A DNA stretch of 64,000 nucleotides, taken from contig CM033725.1 in the NCBI GenBank assembly GCA_019671005.1, positions 33,626,678-33,690,677 of the forward strand. Reading direction: 5' to 3'. Under the pieces are notes generated by a model. It had not been told where the DNA came from, made no database searches, and saw nothing but the letters and a program-made list of their open reading frames with translations. The position numbers and the translations under genes were made by a program. Positions within the stretch are counted from its first letter, which is position 1. Every line of letters starts with the position of its first letter. The stretch comes from Hibiscus mutabilis (Eukaryota > Streptophyta > Magnoliopsida > Malvales > Malvaceae). Positions 10,440-22,783 of this stretch are shown here, one piece after another.

Positions 10440-11148
10440 ACTGAGAGAAAATATAAGTGTCCATTCTAGTAGTTAACCCAATCTAAAACCTAAATTGCTA
10501 GTTCTAACACTAAAAAACCTAAACATTAAACCCTAAACTCTAAAATTTAAATTCTAACCATAAACCTTAAATTCTACAACTTAAACCCTAAACCACAACC
10601 TAAATCTCTAAACCATAAAATTGAAAGGCTTGTGTATAGTTTATACAAGTTTGCGTATCAAAGTATTTTCCTTATTTTTATGGGTAAAATTTTGATACAC
10701 AAGCTGTGTAAAACTAATTTAACACAAGCCTGCATATTTACAAGGGTTAGGATCCACTTACATTACGTAAAATTCAATTACTTTTACACCTTTTTAGACC
10801 GTTGGACGAGGGTAATAAATTACTAAGATTATTTCCTTATTTTTTCAAGTGATAATTTTCATATTTTTACTGTTAATCTCACTCATCCATTTACCTTCAT
10901 TTAACGATCCAAAAAATGTGTAAATTGCTAAGTTTATTTCTTTATTTTTTTCAAGTGATAGTCTTCATATTTTCTACTGTTAATCTCATACATTCATTTA
11001 CCTTCATTTAACGGTTCAAAAAATGTGTAAAACTTTCAAGTTTTACATAGTGTAAGAGGATCATATCTCTATTTACAATATAAAATCCAAATCTTAAATT
11101 CATAACCCTAACCCTAAAAAACTAAACCATAAACCCTAAATTCTAAAT
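10440..11148. repeat. Telomere-like CCCTAAA-word repeats and related dispersed repeat
   Basis: Degenerate arrays of AAACCCTAAACTCTAAA-type words occur at about 10490-10620 and 11085-11148. Between them lie two near copies of TTATTTTTTCAAGTGATAGT...CATTTACCTTCATTTAACG (about 10840-11030). The flanks carry the words shared with the inverted copy at 3270-3530. A solo copia LTR interrupts the second array at 11149. These are interstitial and degenerate, not a chromosome end. Confidence 0.5.
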
Positions 11149-12214
11149 TGTTAGGATTTTTGTTTTGATATAATAATTGAAAAATAGTTTTGGACTAAAT
11201 TAAAAAAAATTTAAAAATGATTTTAAGTCCAAACAACTTGAAAATATGTTTGATGTGTTTTTATAAGGCTTTGGAAAGATTCAAAACGATTTTAAATAGC
11301 CAAACCCAAGTTTTATTAAGAATCGTACCGATACGGTATACACCCATATCGATACCCTTTAGGGTTTCAGCTACAGTAATTTCCCAATAGCCAAAAAACG
11401 TATTGGTACATGCTTGTCCGTACCGATATGCGAAGGATCGTTTTGATACGCCTATGGTTTAAACTCCCCAACGACTATTTTCCAAACAGTGTTGTACCGA
11501 TACACATGTATCATTTCAGGTTCAATGTCTTTTTCCCAAAGAAGACCGTATCGATATAGGCACCCGTGTATCGATATGCACTACTCTAGAACAACATTTA
11601 TTGTGGGAAATAGAGTCCTCAAAGGCTCCAATTTAATCCCAACGGTCTCTAACGGCTAGAAACTCAATTGAGAATATAAAAGACCTCAAGAAGCATCTGA
11701 AGAAACTAATGATCAAATTGGCAACATCAAAATGATTGAAAATGCATCTTAGTGCTTAAATTCATATTCTTGTATAGACTACCCTTGTTGAGCTTAATTT
11801 TCAATGTATGCTCAAGTGTATTAGGGTTTGGGTGAGTGCTTTAGAGTGGAAACATCTACTTAAGAGAGGGATTTCAGTTTGCTATTAATTCTCTTGTTAG
11901 AGAGGTTTCCCAAAACTTAGTTTGTAAGCTTTGGATGCTAGGCTTAGTGAGTGAGTCTAGGTTGTAAGTGAATGAGTCTAGGTTGTAAAGGGTTGCCTCC
12001 TTAACCTTGAAAAATGGAAGAATTTTTAGTGAATTGTTGAAATCCTTAGTGGGGATGTTAAGGTAGTGAATGTAGACTTTAGTTAGAAAGCCGAGCCACT
12101 CTAAATCGTCGTGTATATTTTTCTTTCTTTTGCTTCCATCACCCAAAATTGCACTTCTCCACCACTTGGCAAGCAAATCGGTTGAGGGATATCGAGTCTA
12201 TCGTAAACCATACA
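11149..12214 (+). mobile_element. Solo LTR of a Ty1/copia element
   Basis: The stretch opens TGTTAGGATTTTTG and ends about ...CCATACA (TG...CA). It has the layout of a plant copia LTR: a U3-like left part, then a transcript-like right part with GCCGAGCCACTCTAAATCG near 12100. No gag or pol follows, and telomere-like repeat sequence resumes on the right side, so it is a solo LTR. The U3 part (11320-11590) holds at least five words close to GTACCGATAC/GTATCGATAT. The right border is approximate and no clean 5-bp target duplication was found. Confidence 0.55.
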
Positions 12215-13672
12215 ATCTAACCCCGAAAACTAAAAGACATGTGTAAACTAAAGTTTATACGACTTGCATATCAATTTTTTTATTAAGTACAAATATTAAG
12301 TTTTCAATATAAATATCGAGATTCAAATGCATATAAAATGGAACAATATGAACATTTTTGACCAATTAATTAATTTTTTTCATGCTTCTTTTTAATTCTC
12401 TTTGTTACAAAAAAAAATCTTTTATCGGAAAACAAAAAAAAATGTAATATTTCAAAAAAATATGTTTTTTATTTGTTTTTATTTCAATTAATGTTAAATA
12501 ATTTCAACATTCATAGATATTAAGGTTCACCTACTATTTTTTATTCTGATCTTGACATTCATGGTTTCAATATTCATAGATATTGGGGTACTAAAACATT
12601 ATAAGTTCTAACGCATCAAAAGTATCGAGATAAAGCTTATTATTTCAAAAGACTCCATCGAGAATCTTGTACTTTTGTTGATAACTTGATACATTTAAGA
12701 CTTAGTACTAGGGTTGATTAAAGAAATCACAATAATATTTGAACGTTTTATGATTTATAAATTAAAAATTATGATTTTTTAAATTGAATTGAACTTTTTA
12801 TTTAATTTTAATGATGCAATAATGTAGAAATAAAAATTTTATGCCTAAGAATAGTAAAATAACTTTAAAATACTATATATCAATTATTAATTATTTTAAT
12901 TTACATTAAAAAATTAATTTAAAAAACACGCCAAATCTTTACTAAATAATATTTAAAATTATAAAGTAAAATTATTTTATCAAAATAGAATCATTTTCAT
13001 CAAAATAAATACAAAATCTCAAAATATAAAATTAATATAAAAAATTAAAAAATAATCTAATTAAACCGAAAATCGATGAACTAATAAAACCAAATCAAAC
13101 CGTATTGACCTCAAACGTGTACACCCCTACTTAGCAGCATGTTTGGATTGGGTAAAGTGAAGATAGAGAAATGGTTCTCATTTCCTTGTTTGGCTATAAT
13201 TTGTTTTAAGGTATATTACTAGAATAATCACTTTCATTTTAATTTTGTTCACTTTCGGTCATCGATTTCAAAATTAACGTTTTGGTCATCACATTTTTGT
13301 TTTCTAAACATTGGTCACTCGGGTGTTAATTGCCGTTAGACAACTGATAGCCTGCTAAGTTAACATAATAAAAAGAAGAATAAATTACCTAGATGGTCAC
13401 TAAATTATTACTCCACTCCTATTTTGACCCTGAATTATAAACAATGCGTATAATTACACATTCAATCCTTCACATTTACACATATAATCATTTTAATCCT
13501 AATTTTAATATGAAAAATAATTTTAATATATCAATCAGATGGTGACATGTGTCACCACCTGACTAAAGAAAAATAAGTGGGTGAAGGTGGAGATCAAATA
13601 TAGGATAAAGTGTACATGAAACTATAAACCCTTTCATTCGAATAATCATATAGGATTGTACTCCGACAAAAG
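12215..13672. other. AT-rich intergenic spacer without a recognised gene
   Basis: The interval is strongly AT-rich. About 13200-13380 and 13400-13500 hold degenerate phrases such as TTTTGGTCATC and GGTCACTAAATTATT that recur elsewhere in the window (54.7 kb, 55.9 kb, 59 kb). These point to decayed inverted-repeat DNA elements. No open frame of interest is present. Confidence 0.4.
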
Positions 13673-13682
13673 CGTAGATTAC

Positions 13683-14084
13683 GGGGAAATTACCTAAATA
13701 TGGTTCTTCCCCCTCCCCCCAACAATGTGGTCCTCCCAAGTTTATTTTCAGAAATATTGTTGTTTACTGTAGCAAGTCAGAAGTCGGATAGATTGCAGTC
13801 TGACTTCAAACAATGACTTCCATTTTTATATTAAAATAATAAACTCAGATAGATTACAATCTGACTTCAAAGGTGTTTTTTACACATGGCGTGCACGGAT
13901 CAATGGAGGACGACTGCAACATCATTTTTTTTAAATCTTTTCTGGTAAAATATTGTTCAAAAATGGGGTGAAAACAGTCCTACTTCTGACTGCTACAGTA
14001 ATCAACCATATTTCTAGAAATAAACTTAGAAGGACTATATTGTTAGAAAAAGAATTGGACAACAATATTTAGATAAATTTGCCC
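13683..14084. mobile_element. Mutator-like MITE, 402 bp, with perfect 9-bp target duplication
   Basis: The perfect direct repeat GTAGATTAC flanks the element at 13674-13682 and 14085-14093. The element begins GGGGAAATTACCTAAATAT and its other end, reverse-complemented, begins GGGCAAATTTATCTAAATAT. The inverted arms extend for over 100 bp (left about 13683-13790, right about 13970-14084), sharing AAGTTTATTT, GAAATAT and TACTGTAGCA. A 9-bp duplication with long terminal inverted repeats is the signature of Mutator-like elements. No coding capacity is present. Confidence 0.85.
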
Positions 14085-14093
14085 GTAGATTAC

Positions 14094-14869
14094 CCCTTGA
14101 ATTATTGTTATAAATATGAATTATTTCAAGAAAATCTACATATTCTAAAAATAAATTTATTAAACACTTAGCCATATTTATTAAAAGTAATATTAAAATA
14201 TACTAATAAATGATACTATTTAATATAAACATTTTTTGAATAGCTATTTAATATAAATATATATACAATATAATATATTTATATGCATTAATATGTATAT
14301 AGTAAAAAATCATTAATTTAAACACATTTAAAAGAAACGTCGACAATCGCCTTCCTCTTTTTTAAACTTAGGTTTTCTCTTGGTATTTTTGTGTCACTTT
14401 CTTCTTTACCTTTGATTTTTGTTTAGTCTGCAGCGGCACCAATTATAATGTTAGTTGCTGACAGTCAGTGTTATTATTTTTCTTGTTTTTTTATATTATG
14501 TCTTTTCTTTTTTCTTGATTATTTTTTTCACATTTGAATAAGAATCTATGTCATTGTGACACACTTTTCCCTGTTGCTCTTGTAGCATGTTTTTTCTCTG
14601 CTCTTGTGGTACATTCCTTATGACTTTTGGTACGATTTTCGCATACCTTTGTGGTCGTTTTGGTGCTCACACAAAGACTTTCACGACTTTTTTTTCTGGT
14701 TGATTTGTCGGTGGTCAAGTATAGTCAGATCTTCTCTCTAATAAGAGTTGAATATAAATGTGCATGTTATGTCATCGGACACATCATCATAATCGTCACG
14801 AGCTCTGGTTGCATGTATTCTAAGACTGGCTGTTTAGCCTTAGATCTAGTTGATCCATCACTTTGAGCA
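14094..14869. other. AT-rich spacer, no gene recognised
   Basis: The first 250 bp are AT-rich. From 14340 to 14870 composition is more mixed, with T-rich words, and an open frame at 14627-14866 shows no known motif. It could be part of the gag-bearing retroelement to the right, but I cannot show that. Confidence 0.3.
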
Positions 14870-16053
14870 TGCCTACCACTACTAGCAATTCTCGAAATAG
14901 CATGCCTACCCTACACTCTAGCACCAACAGATGTCCACGCTGATGCTTGAGACTAGTTCTGCACAACCTAAGCAAATAGGCGGATTGGACACCCATTGAC
15001 GAAATGATCTTGAGAACCGCATCTGAAGCATGCTCATTATCTTCCTTCTGTACTCCCTATTATTATAATAAGAACAAATAGACATATAACGAGAACCTGT
15101 CGAACAACCCACACCATCAGTCAGAATAGTTGAAAATGTAGGTTTCACTTTGAGAACACTATGATGATCAGTCTCCTCTCTAGCCCTCTTCTAGAATGAC
15201 TGAACATATATATTTGGTTGCTTTTTATTTCGATAATTGTTCTGAGTTGTTTGGTCCCTTCTAAGTGCCTTAATCATCTATGTAGTCCTGGTTCGACTAA
15301 TCAGGCTGCCAAACACTTTATCTTGATGAGTAGCTACCTTCTCTTGGATCGGCATCTAAAGTCCCTTCTCGAACCACACACTTTTCATTCTCATTACTAA
15401 CCAATCCAGATACATACTCACCCAGTCTCAATAATTCTATCTCATAACTATTAACGGACATGTCATTATGCTTAAGATCCATGAGCTCCTATCGACAGTC
15501 CTCAAGATATCGGTCTCTTGTATAATGACTCTGAACACCTTCTAAAAGTACCATCACATAATCCGATTAGCCAAAACAGACCTTCATACTGGCTGCCGCT
15601 CATCGTTCCACTTCACCATGCAATAGTGGAACCGTTGCCTTCAATCTCTGACTAGTAGGATAATTTATATCATCAATCAGTCTTTCTAAATCTTTCATCC
15701 AATACTTTGCGATAGACGAATCAATATCGGTCCTACACTAAAAAACTCAGTGGATATGGGCTTCATCGGACCCTCATGCTACCCTCTAGTTGATCCTCGA
15801 AGCATACACAACGCTACTCGGTCTATGACAACATCATCCAACTCAATAATATAATTGTTCTCAGTAACATGTGGATCCACGTCACGAGTCTACTGAATAA
15901 GTAGGTTCTCATCTCTTTTTTTTTTACCCCCAATGAATAGTTCACCCTCCTTGAATAAGGTAACTCATCCTAAGCTACTGGTGGATCCATAGTAGGAGAA
16001 TGATCTTTATACGACCTCGACCACTTGCAAGTTTAATACTCCTATGAGCTGAC
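14870..16053 (-). pseudogene. Ty3/gypsy gag relic
   Basis: Read on the minus strand, a decayed gag can be followed through several frames. It starts near ATG 16053 (MSAHRSIK). A stretch around 15600-15720 reads like the capsid domain (WMKDLERLI, KATVPLLHGEVERWAA), and near 15400-15450 comes EYVSGLVSNE. A CCHC zinc knuckle of the form C-F-R-C-G-S-Q-D-H-F-V-N-G-C sits at about 14985-15032. Many stops and frame changes interrupt it. No LTRs, protease or RT were seen beside it, so it is an isolated fragment. Confidence 0.65.
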
Positions 16054-16335
16054 ATAATAATGCCTATCTGCCCAGCAAACAACACTAAAATTAGATTTGA
16101 TATTAAAGTATTAGATTACTACACAATTTAAAAATATTAAAGTTGTAAGATAAACAATAAGATAAAAGATTTTCGTAAATAATCTAGAAAGGTGCTATAC
16201 TAGAATAAAAATACCAAAAAAATATTTGTAAATTTCCACTATAAAAACAATAATATATTTTAGTTTTGTGTGTGCTGAAAATGGGTAAACTTCTCAAACT
16301 TCTTAACAACTTTTTCACTTGAATCATTATTTAAA

Positions 16336-16690
16336 GGCGTAAATGACAAATAAGCCCTTAAGCTATATCCTTTGTTTTTTTGCTCTTAAACTATTTTTTA
16401 GTTAAAACAACTACCTAACTATTATTTCTGATCATTTTGCATGGTAGTTATTTAAGTTAAAAAAATTGTTTTGGCCAATAAGATGTTGACATGTCACAAA
16501 ATATTTTTGATCAAGAAATAGTTTAGGGACTAAAAACTAAAAATGACATAGTTTAGGTACTTATTTTGACTAAAAAATAGTTTAGGTACCTAAAATAATT
16601 AAAAATAATAGTTTAAGTACTTATTTTGACCCAAAATAGTTCAAGGGTTATAAGCAAACAAAAGACATAGTTTAAATGTTAATTTTCTGT
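16336..16690. repeat. Inverted-repeat (MITE-like) element
   Basis: The left half contains AAATAAGCCCTTAAGCTAT and CTTAAACTATTTTTTAG. The right half, reverse-complemented, contains TTATAACCCTTGAACTATTTT and CTAAACTATTTTTTAGTC. The whole can fold into a long hairpin of about 350 bp. There is no coding potential. Similar 'GGTCACTAAACT' hairpins occur elsewhere in the window. The target duplication is not resolved. Confidence 0.55.
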
Positions 16691-17084
16691 ATACACAACA
16701 CCTCAAACTCGAAACTTATTTAAGCGATACCAAACTGCTTATCACTTGAACCAATCCTCGTTGCTAGCCTTATTTAAAACTTTAGAAACTATAAAAATCC
16801 ATAAAAATTAAATGAAATTATTATATTCTATAACTAAATTTAATTTTAAATAATGATTCAAATTAAAAATGAATGAATTTTTTTTTAAAAAAATCCAAAC
16901 CTAAATTTTTAAAATATAACTATAGCAGAAAGAAATTAATATTTTCTAAATATTATGAGGAAATTTTAAAAAATATTGGAGTGAAATTAAGAAAACAACA
17001 TCCACAAGAGCAAATGCTTACCCTTAAACTTAGGGGAAAAACATCTAAGTTTACCTTTTAAAGATAATTCCTTTGTTTAGCTTC

Positions 17085-17147
17085 GCTTCCCCCTCTCTCT
17101 CTCTCTATCAAGGTCAAAATCTTCCACCTCTCTCTCTCTCTCAGCCC
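17085..17147 (+). repeat. CT-rich microsatellite in the GAUT leader/promoter
   Basis: Two (CT)n tracts, at about 17091-17106 and 17133-17144, are separated by about 25 bp. They lie 580-640 bp upstream of the GAUT start codon. Such pyrimidine patches are common in plant core promoters and leaders. No clear TATA box accompanies them. Confidence 0.6.
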
Positions 17148-17584
17148 ACACGTTATTGACTCATCAAAATCAAAGTTATCATTTTTATTTTTTGGTTTTA
17201 ATTAATTATTCTCTTTCTTTTTAAGAAATATATTTTCAACCCAAAAAGAAGGAAAAGAGAAAATAAACCCATTTTTTTCAACTCAAAAAGAAGGGACCCA
17301 GGTCCTCTTTGTTTTCCCTTCCTATTCTTTCTTGATCTATGGGAGAGCGCTTCAATAACCATTACCCAGATCTAAAAAAAACCCTTACTTTAATTCCTTG
17401 ATCCGAAAAACAAATCAAGAAGAAGGGGGAAGATAAAGAGGGGAAAAAACCCAATTTTTGGTGGTTCAATGCAGTGAAGGTCTTTGTTAAGAAAGACCAA
17501 CTTGAAAAGGGAGAGTTTTGAAGGGAACCCGGATCGAGAAATTAAAGATTGAATCAGGAAAAGAAGAGGAAAGGGTTGGATCTG

Positions 17585-17713
17585 ATGGTGGTGGGATTGG
17601 GTGCAGATCCGAGTAGCGAGAGATATCGTGGAGGAGTGGGATTTGATAACAAGAACAAGGGTGGCGTATTTTTGGAGGCAGTGGATTTGTTTAGGTGTGG
17701 TGGGGCTGCATAG
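17585..17713 (+). CDS. Upstream ORF (42 aa) in the GAUT leader
   Basis: ATG 17585 opens a 42-codon frame (MVVGLGADPSSERYRGG...) ending at TAG 17711-17713, only 6 nt before the main ATG at 17720. It is in frame with the GAUT coding sequence but separated from it by the stop. Two more upstream ATGs occur: 17339-17401 (20 codons) and a two-codon ATG-CAG-TGA near 17470. If all are in the mature leader, they could limit translation of the enzyme. Whether the peptide is conserved is unknown. Confidence 0.5.
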   Translation: MVVGLGADPSSERYRGGVGFDNKNKGGVFLEAVDLFRCGGAA

Positions 17714-17719
17714 GCAAGG

Positions 17720-20700
17720 ATGCAGCTTCACGTCTCGCCTAGCATGAGAAGTTTAACGATATCAAGCAACAATGGGTTTATTGAATTGATGAAGATCAAG
17801 GTGGCAGCTAGACATATTTCATATAGGACCCTTTTCCATACCATTCTTATTCTCGCTTTCTTGTTGCCTTTTGTCTTCATTCTTACTGCTCTTGTTACCC
17901 TTGAAGGTGTCGACAAGTGTTCCTCATTTGGTATGCCCTTGGAATTTCCATGTTTTTTTATTGTTTTCTAATAGATCTTTATTGGATTTGATGTGGCTTC
18001 TTTTTTCTATTCGGGTGGCACCTGATTTGATGTAGGTTTTCTGTAGTTATTGCCATTTGATGTTAGTTCTTTTTATCTCTTAGTCTTTTCTTGAAATCTT
18101 AATTATACTTTGTTCGTGTTTATTTGGTTATGCGTTTGGTTTTAATTAATATTATGATGCATTTGATAATATCTGGATTCATCTCAATCTGATTTGGGGT
18201 TCTCATGGAGCTAATTTGGTTCTTTTATCAATCTGATTTTAATTAATATTATGGACCTTTTTTTACTTCACTTTTTTGGGAATCTTAGTTTGTTCTGATT
18301 CTAATTTGGTCCTGCATTTGATTTCTCAGGGCTCTTTTGATTTTACTTCATTTGGTTGATGTGATGATGCTCCATTTTTTTAGATTCTTGTCTATCTGAT
18401 TGGTTTGCTGATTGAGCTTGTTTTGCATTATAGATGGACTGGGTTATGTGGTTGTAATGTGGCATGACTTGTTTGGTCCATAAATGTATAATTTGTAGCT
18501 TGTGTTGATTGTAAATGTGTTCCTCATGCTGAATTGTAAGAAGTTATTTGCCTTAATATAAGATCCTAGTATAACAAAAATGAATTTGTCAATGGTTTTT
18601 TCCCCTTAATTTTGCTGGTTGAATCTGAATCTCAAGTTAGTGTAATTTAGCTTTCAATCAATAAAATCTTTGGTTATCAGCTCAATTGAACTAGTTAGAT
18701 TACACAGATGTTCAAAAATTGAAAGTTCAAAACCCTTTTGCTTCTCCTCAGTTCTGTTTGTGCATTTTTTTTTGCTTTCTGATGTCTATTTCAGTTGAAG
18801 TTGCATTCCGGGTTTATGGATTTATTGTCATGTTCTTTTTATATTCTTATTTGTTGTTCTTTTTATTTATCATCATATGACTTCTTTCTCCACTTGATTT
18901 ACTGAGTTACATATCTTAGCCTTTGTGAAATTTTAGGTTTAACAAACACTATTTTTGTGGAATTGTTCAACTTGGAACCAGATCTTTCTGTTTTCAGAAG
19001 TTTATTTATGTATGATATCTTATAATTTTGAGCACTTAAATTTCCTGATGGAAATACCATGAAAACTTATTAGAACCGGTTATTTCAAACTTATATAATT
19101 ATGCACTTATTGATTCTTGATTTTGTTCTTTGTTCTTCTGGTTCATTTTCAATGTTTATATCAATTAATTTTATCACGTTCGGTTATGAAGTGGGTCTGT
19201 TTTCATGTTGTATTCCAAGTTAACTTACTAGATTGGTATATCCATTTATCTTTGTATTATGCTGTTATTGGGTTCATGACTCTTCTTCTACTTGTTCCAC
19301 TATTCCCAGATTGTTTAGGTAGGCGGTTAGGACCGAGGCTTCTTGGTAGAGATGATTCAGGGGTAAGTTATCCATTCTCTCCATGCTGGAACAAATTTTT
19401 TGATTTGTCTTTTGTGGTCAACAATTTATTTATGATTTTAAATTGAGTTGGTCTTTTGTGGTGATGCTGCAGCAGAGACTAGTTAAGGACTTATATAAGA
19501 TCCTCAATCACATAAACACTGAGGATATTCCAGATGGTATAAAGCTTCCAGATTCATTTAATCAACTTGTTTCTGAAATGAAGAACAGCCAGTATGATGC
19601 AAAGACCTTTGCACTCATGTTAAGAGCAATGGTACGGTCATGTTATGTTACTTTTAATTTTCTCTATTTTCTATTTTGGGTAATATGGTTGAGGATTGTT
19701 AGAACTAAGGTTGGTATTTAATTGTTTTCGTTGCATCAATTAATATATTAAGCCCATTGGGTGTGGGTTATTGAATAGACTTGCAAACATTTTCTTGTTA
19801 CTATATTGGACCTAGAAGTTCCTATCTTAAATGGTTGTTTTACTTTTGTGGTTTCATGGACCTTTGGTTGCATATAATGGAAACTGGCATAATCTGGATG
19901 GAAAACTATCATATGTGTAATATTTGGTACATTGGTCTAAAAAAACAAATGGGATCACGGATGACACAATCAGAAAAATAATGACTTCCTCTTTTATACG
20001 GCATTTAATCATGGTTATTAGTTTTTAATTTTTTGGATAGAGTTACGAACAAGCTCTTGAGTTTCTCTATGGGATTATGCTTGTATTTGACAAGTTTTGC
20101 TGTTGTTTGTGAAAGTTTCAAGTTGTTAATTTGTTTATGTCTATAAGATGTTTTGTTTAGATCTATTTTCTCACCCTCCCTCATTCTCTTCTCCTTTTAT
20201 CCATTTTCTCTTTTTTCAAATCTACAAACCTTCAGCCTAATAATTTAACAATTATATCTGTTGTTCAACCGAGTTTTGCATTGCTTTTGAAAAGTGCAGT
20301 GAAAAAGTGTTGTGAGAAAGTACTTTTAGAAAGTTTTTTTTTGAAAAGTTTGGTTTGAGAGTGTTTAGCATTGCTGATGAGAGGTGTTTTTGGGAAGATA
20401 TTTTAGACATGATGTTGCATGGTAAAAAATATGCATTTAAATTATTTAATATTACAAATATGAAATATATCAACTCAAATTATGATAAATAAAATTTATA
20501 ATTTTAAATAACTTTCATCTATAAAAATAAAGAACATTGGCATGATAGATATAAAATTTTCAAACTACAAATAATTTATTAAGCATATAAGTATGTCTTG
20601 ATAAAAAAATTAGAAATTCATAAACTATAAAATAAACTAGACAAAGAATAACGAATGAAGGTTAAAAATGTAATTTTCACTCCAAAAGCACTTTTCAAGC

Positions 20701-22783
20701 AAAATATATAAATTTTAGCTTTTTGTGTTTAGGTTGAAAAGTGCTTTTCAAACCCGCTTTTCCCTCAAAAAATTATATGTTTACCATTGCCTATGGCTCC
20801 AAAAGTGTTTTTGGCCCCATAGCAGTTTTCAAACGCATGCTAAACGTGGCCTTAGACTTGAACTAAGCCTTAAAACCAAGTTTTAATGGAGTCTATTAAT
20901 GGAGTCTAACGATGGAGATGTTTCAAACATGATCTTTGAACTTTACTTTGGTTCAATATTCTTTTCTCAAAATTTATAATTCATGAGCATGGCATAGTTA
21001 GTCTAGCTGCTTTGAACAAAAATGGTGAAAGCTAGGGCTATTAACAGTTTCAAATCTGTAGAATGCTTCTTTTTCCTATTGATACACTACTCATTCTTGT
21101 TCTTCGATGGATGTATAAAGTGCTGTTAGGGTTAACATTATGCATTCACAAATATCCATATACACTTGGTATGAATTCTAACTTTTGTGAGTTTGAAGAA
21201 CTTAGTGTTTGTCTTTTTCTGCACAGATGGAGAATCTCGAAAGAGAAATTAGGGAATCTAAATTTTCTGAGTTGATGAACAAACACTTCGCCGCAAGTTC
21301 CATTCCGAAAGGCTTATACTGTCTTTCTCTACGTTTAACTGATGAATATTCTTCGAACGCTCATGCACGCAGACAACTGCCTTCTCCAGAGCTACTCCCT
21401 GTGCTTTCCAACAACTCATACCACCACTTTGTCCTGTCAACGGACAACATATTGGCTGCATCGGTTGTCGTCACTTCTGCCGTCCAGTCATCTCTGAAAC
21501 CTGAAAAGATTGTCTTCCATATCATCACAGACAAGAAGACTTATGCGGGTATGCATGCCTGGTTTGCGCTCAACCCTGTGTCCCCAGCAATAGTCGAAGT
21601 GAAAGGCGTTCACCAGTTTGAGTGGTTAACTAGAGAGAATGTTCCTGTGCTTGAAGCTGTGGAGAACCATCATAGCATCAGAAATTACTATCACGGCAAT
21701 CATATTGCAGGAGCAAATCTCTCCGATACTACTCCTCGAACATTTGCTTTGAAATTGCAAGCTAGAAGTCCAAAGTACATATCTTTACTCAACCATCTTC
21801 GGATATATTTACCGGAGGTAATTCTAGACGGCCATAACAATTTCTTCTCTTACATGCATCATCTTTCCTCCCAAAATATTTTTTGATTGTGTGATTTGAA
21901 CAGCTTTTTCCGAACCTTGACAAAGTGGTGTTTCTAGACGATGATGTTGTAATTCAGCGTGATTTGTCACCTCTTTGGGAGATTGATTTACGGGGAAAGG
22001 TTAATGGAGCTGTTGAAACTTGTAAAGGCGAGGATGAGTGGGTGATGTCCAAACATTTCAGAAACTACTTCAATTTTTCCCATCCCCTTGTAGCTAAGCA
22101 TTTGGATCCCAATGAATGTGCATGGGCTTATGGGATGAATGTATTTGATCTTCGTGCATGGAGAAAGACAAATATAAGAGAAACATATCATTACTGGCTG
22201 AAAGAGGTAACTTATCGGCTACTAATTTTGCTGATTGTTTGTATAATTTTACCTTGCCCTTGTTCGAATTTGAGTCACATCACTGTCATCCTTTACATTT
22301 AGCGATATACATCGAGAATCTTTTTATATTATGTTTTACATTATTTTCAAGTCGGAAGTAGACACAGGTTTCCAGTTTTTACTTGGATGGAGTGTCATTC
22401 TCTTTTCATCCATTTTTTATTTAGGTTTTCGTGTAAATTGTGGGCAAATACTAGTTTATTTCATTCATTTACTTTGATTAATGGTTTCTTTGTGGCAGAA
22501 TCTGAAGTCGAACCTAACAATGTGGAAACTTGGAACTCTGCCACCTGCTTTGATTGCATTTAAAGGCCACATTCATCCAATTGACCAGTCATGGCATATA
22601 CTCGGTTTGGGTTATCAGAGTAAGACCAATGTCGAGAATGTGAAAAGAGCTGCAGTTATTCATTACAATGGCCAATCGAAACCATGGCTGCAGATTGGCT
22701 TTGAGCATCTTCGGCCATTTTGGACCAAGTATGTAAACTACTCCAATGATTTTGTTAGGAACTGTCACATTTTGGAATTGTAG
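17720..22783 (+). CDS. GAUT14: Galacturonosyltransferase, GAUT13/14 type (GT8 family), complete
   Basis: A Golgi type II membrane glycosyltransferase of family GT8 that adds galacturonic acid to homogalacturonan-type pectin. Six coding exons are 17720-17930, 19310-19362, 19476-19631, 21227-21817, 21904-22206 and 22499-22783. All have GT-AG introns and the joined product is 532 aa, the length expected for GAUT13/14. The N-terminus MQLHVSPSMRS is followed by a single membrane anchor at about 38-60. The catalytic core shows LSTDNILAASVVV, the metal-binding LDDDVV at 348-353, WAYGMNVFDL, DQSWHILGLG at 467-476 and HYNGQSKPW at 493-501. The C-terminus is FVRNCHILEL. Exon 3 may instead begin at 19473, because the acceptor is a CAGCAG tandem; that would add one Gln. 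Intron 3 contains a MITE-like insertion. The symbol follows overall similarity to the GAUT13/14 pair, so GAUT13 is equally possible. No coding defect is seen. Confidence 0.94.
20255..20862. mobile_element. MITE-like insertion in GAUT intron 3
   Basis: The left end GTTGTTCAACCGAGTTTTGC with ACTTTTAGAAAG-type words is mirrored on the right by CAAAAGCACTTTTCAAGC, AAGTGCTTTTCAAACCCGC and CAAACGCATGCTAAACGTGG. The inverted 'AAAAGTGCTTTT' theme and AT-rich middle are typical of hAT-like non-autonomous elements. It lies wholly within the 1.6-kb third intron, so it should be removed by splicing. Exact ends and target duplication are uncertain. Confidence 0.55.
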
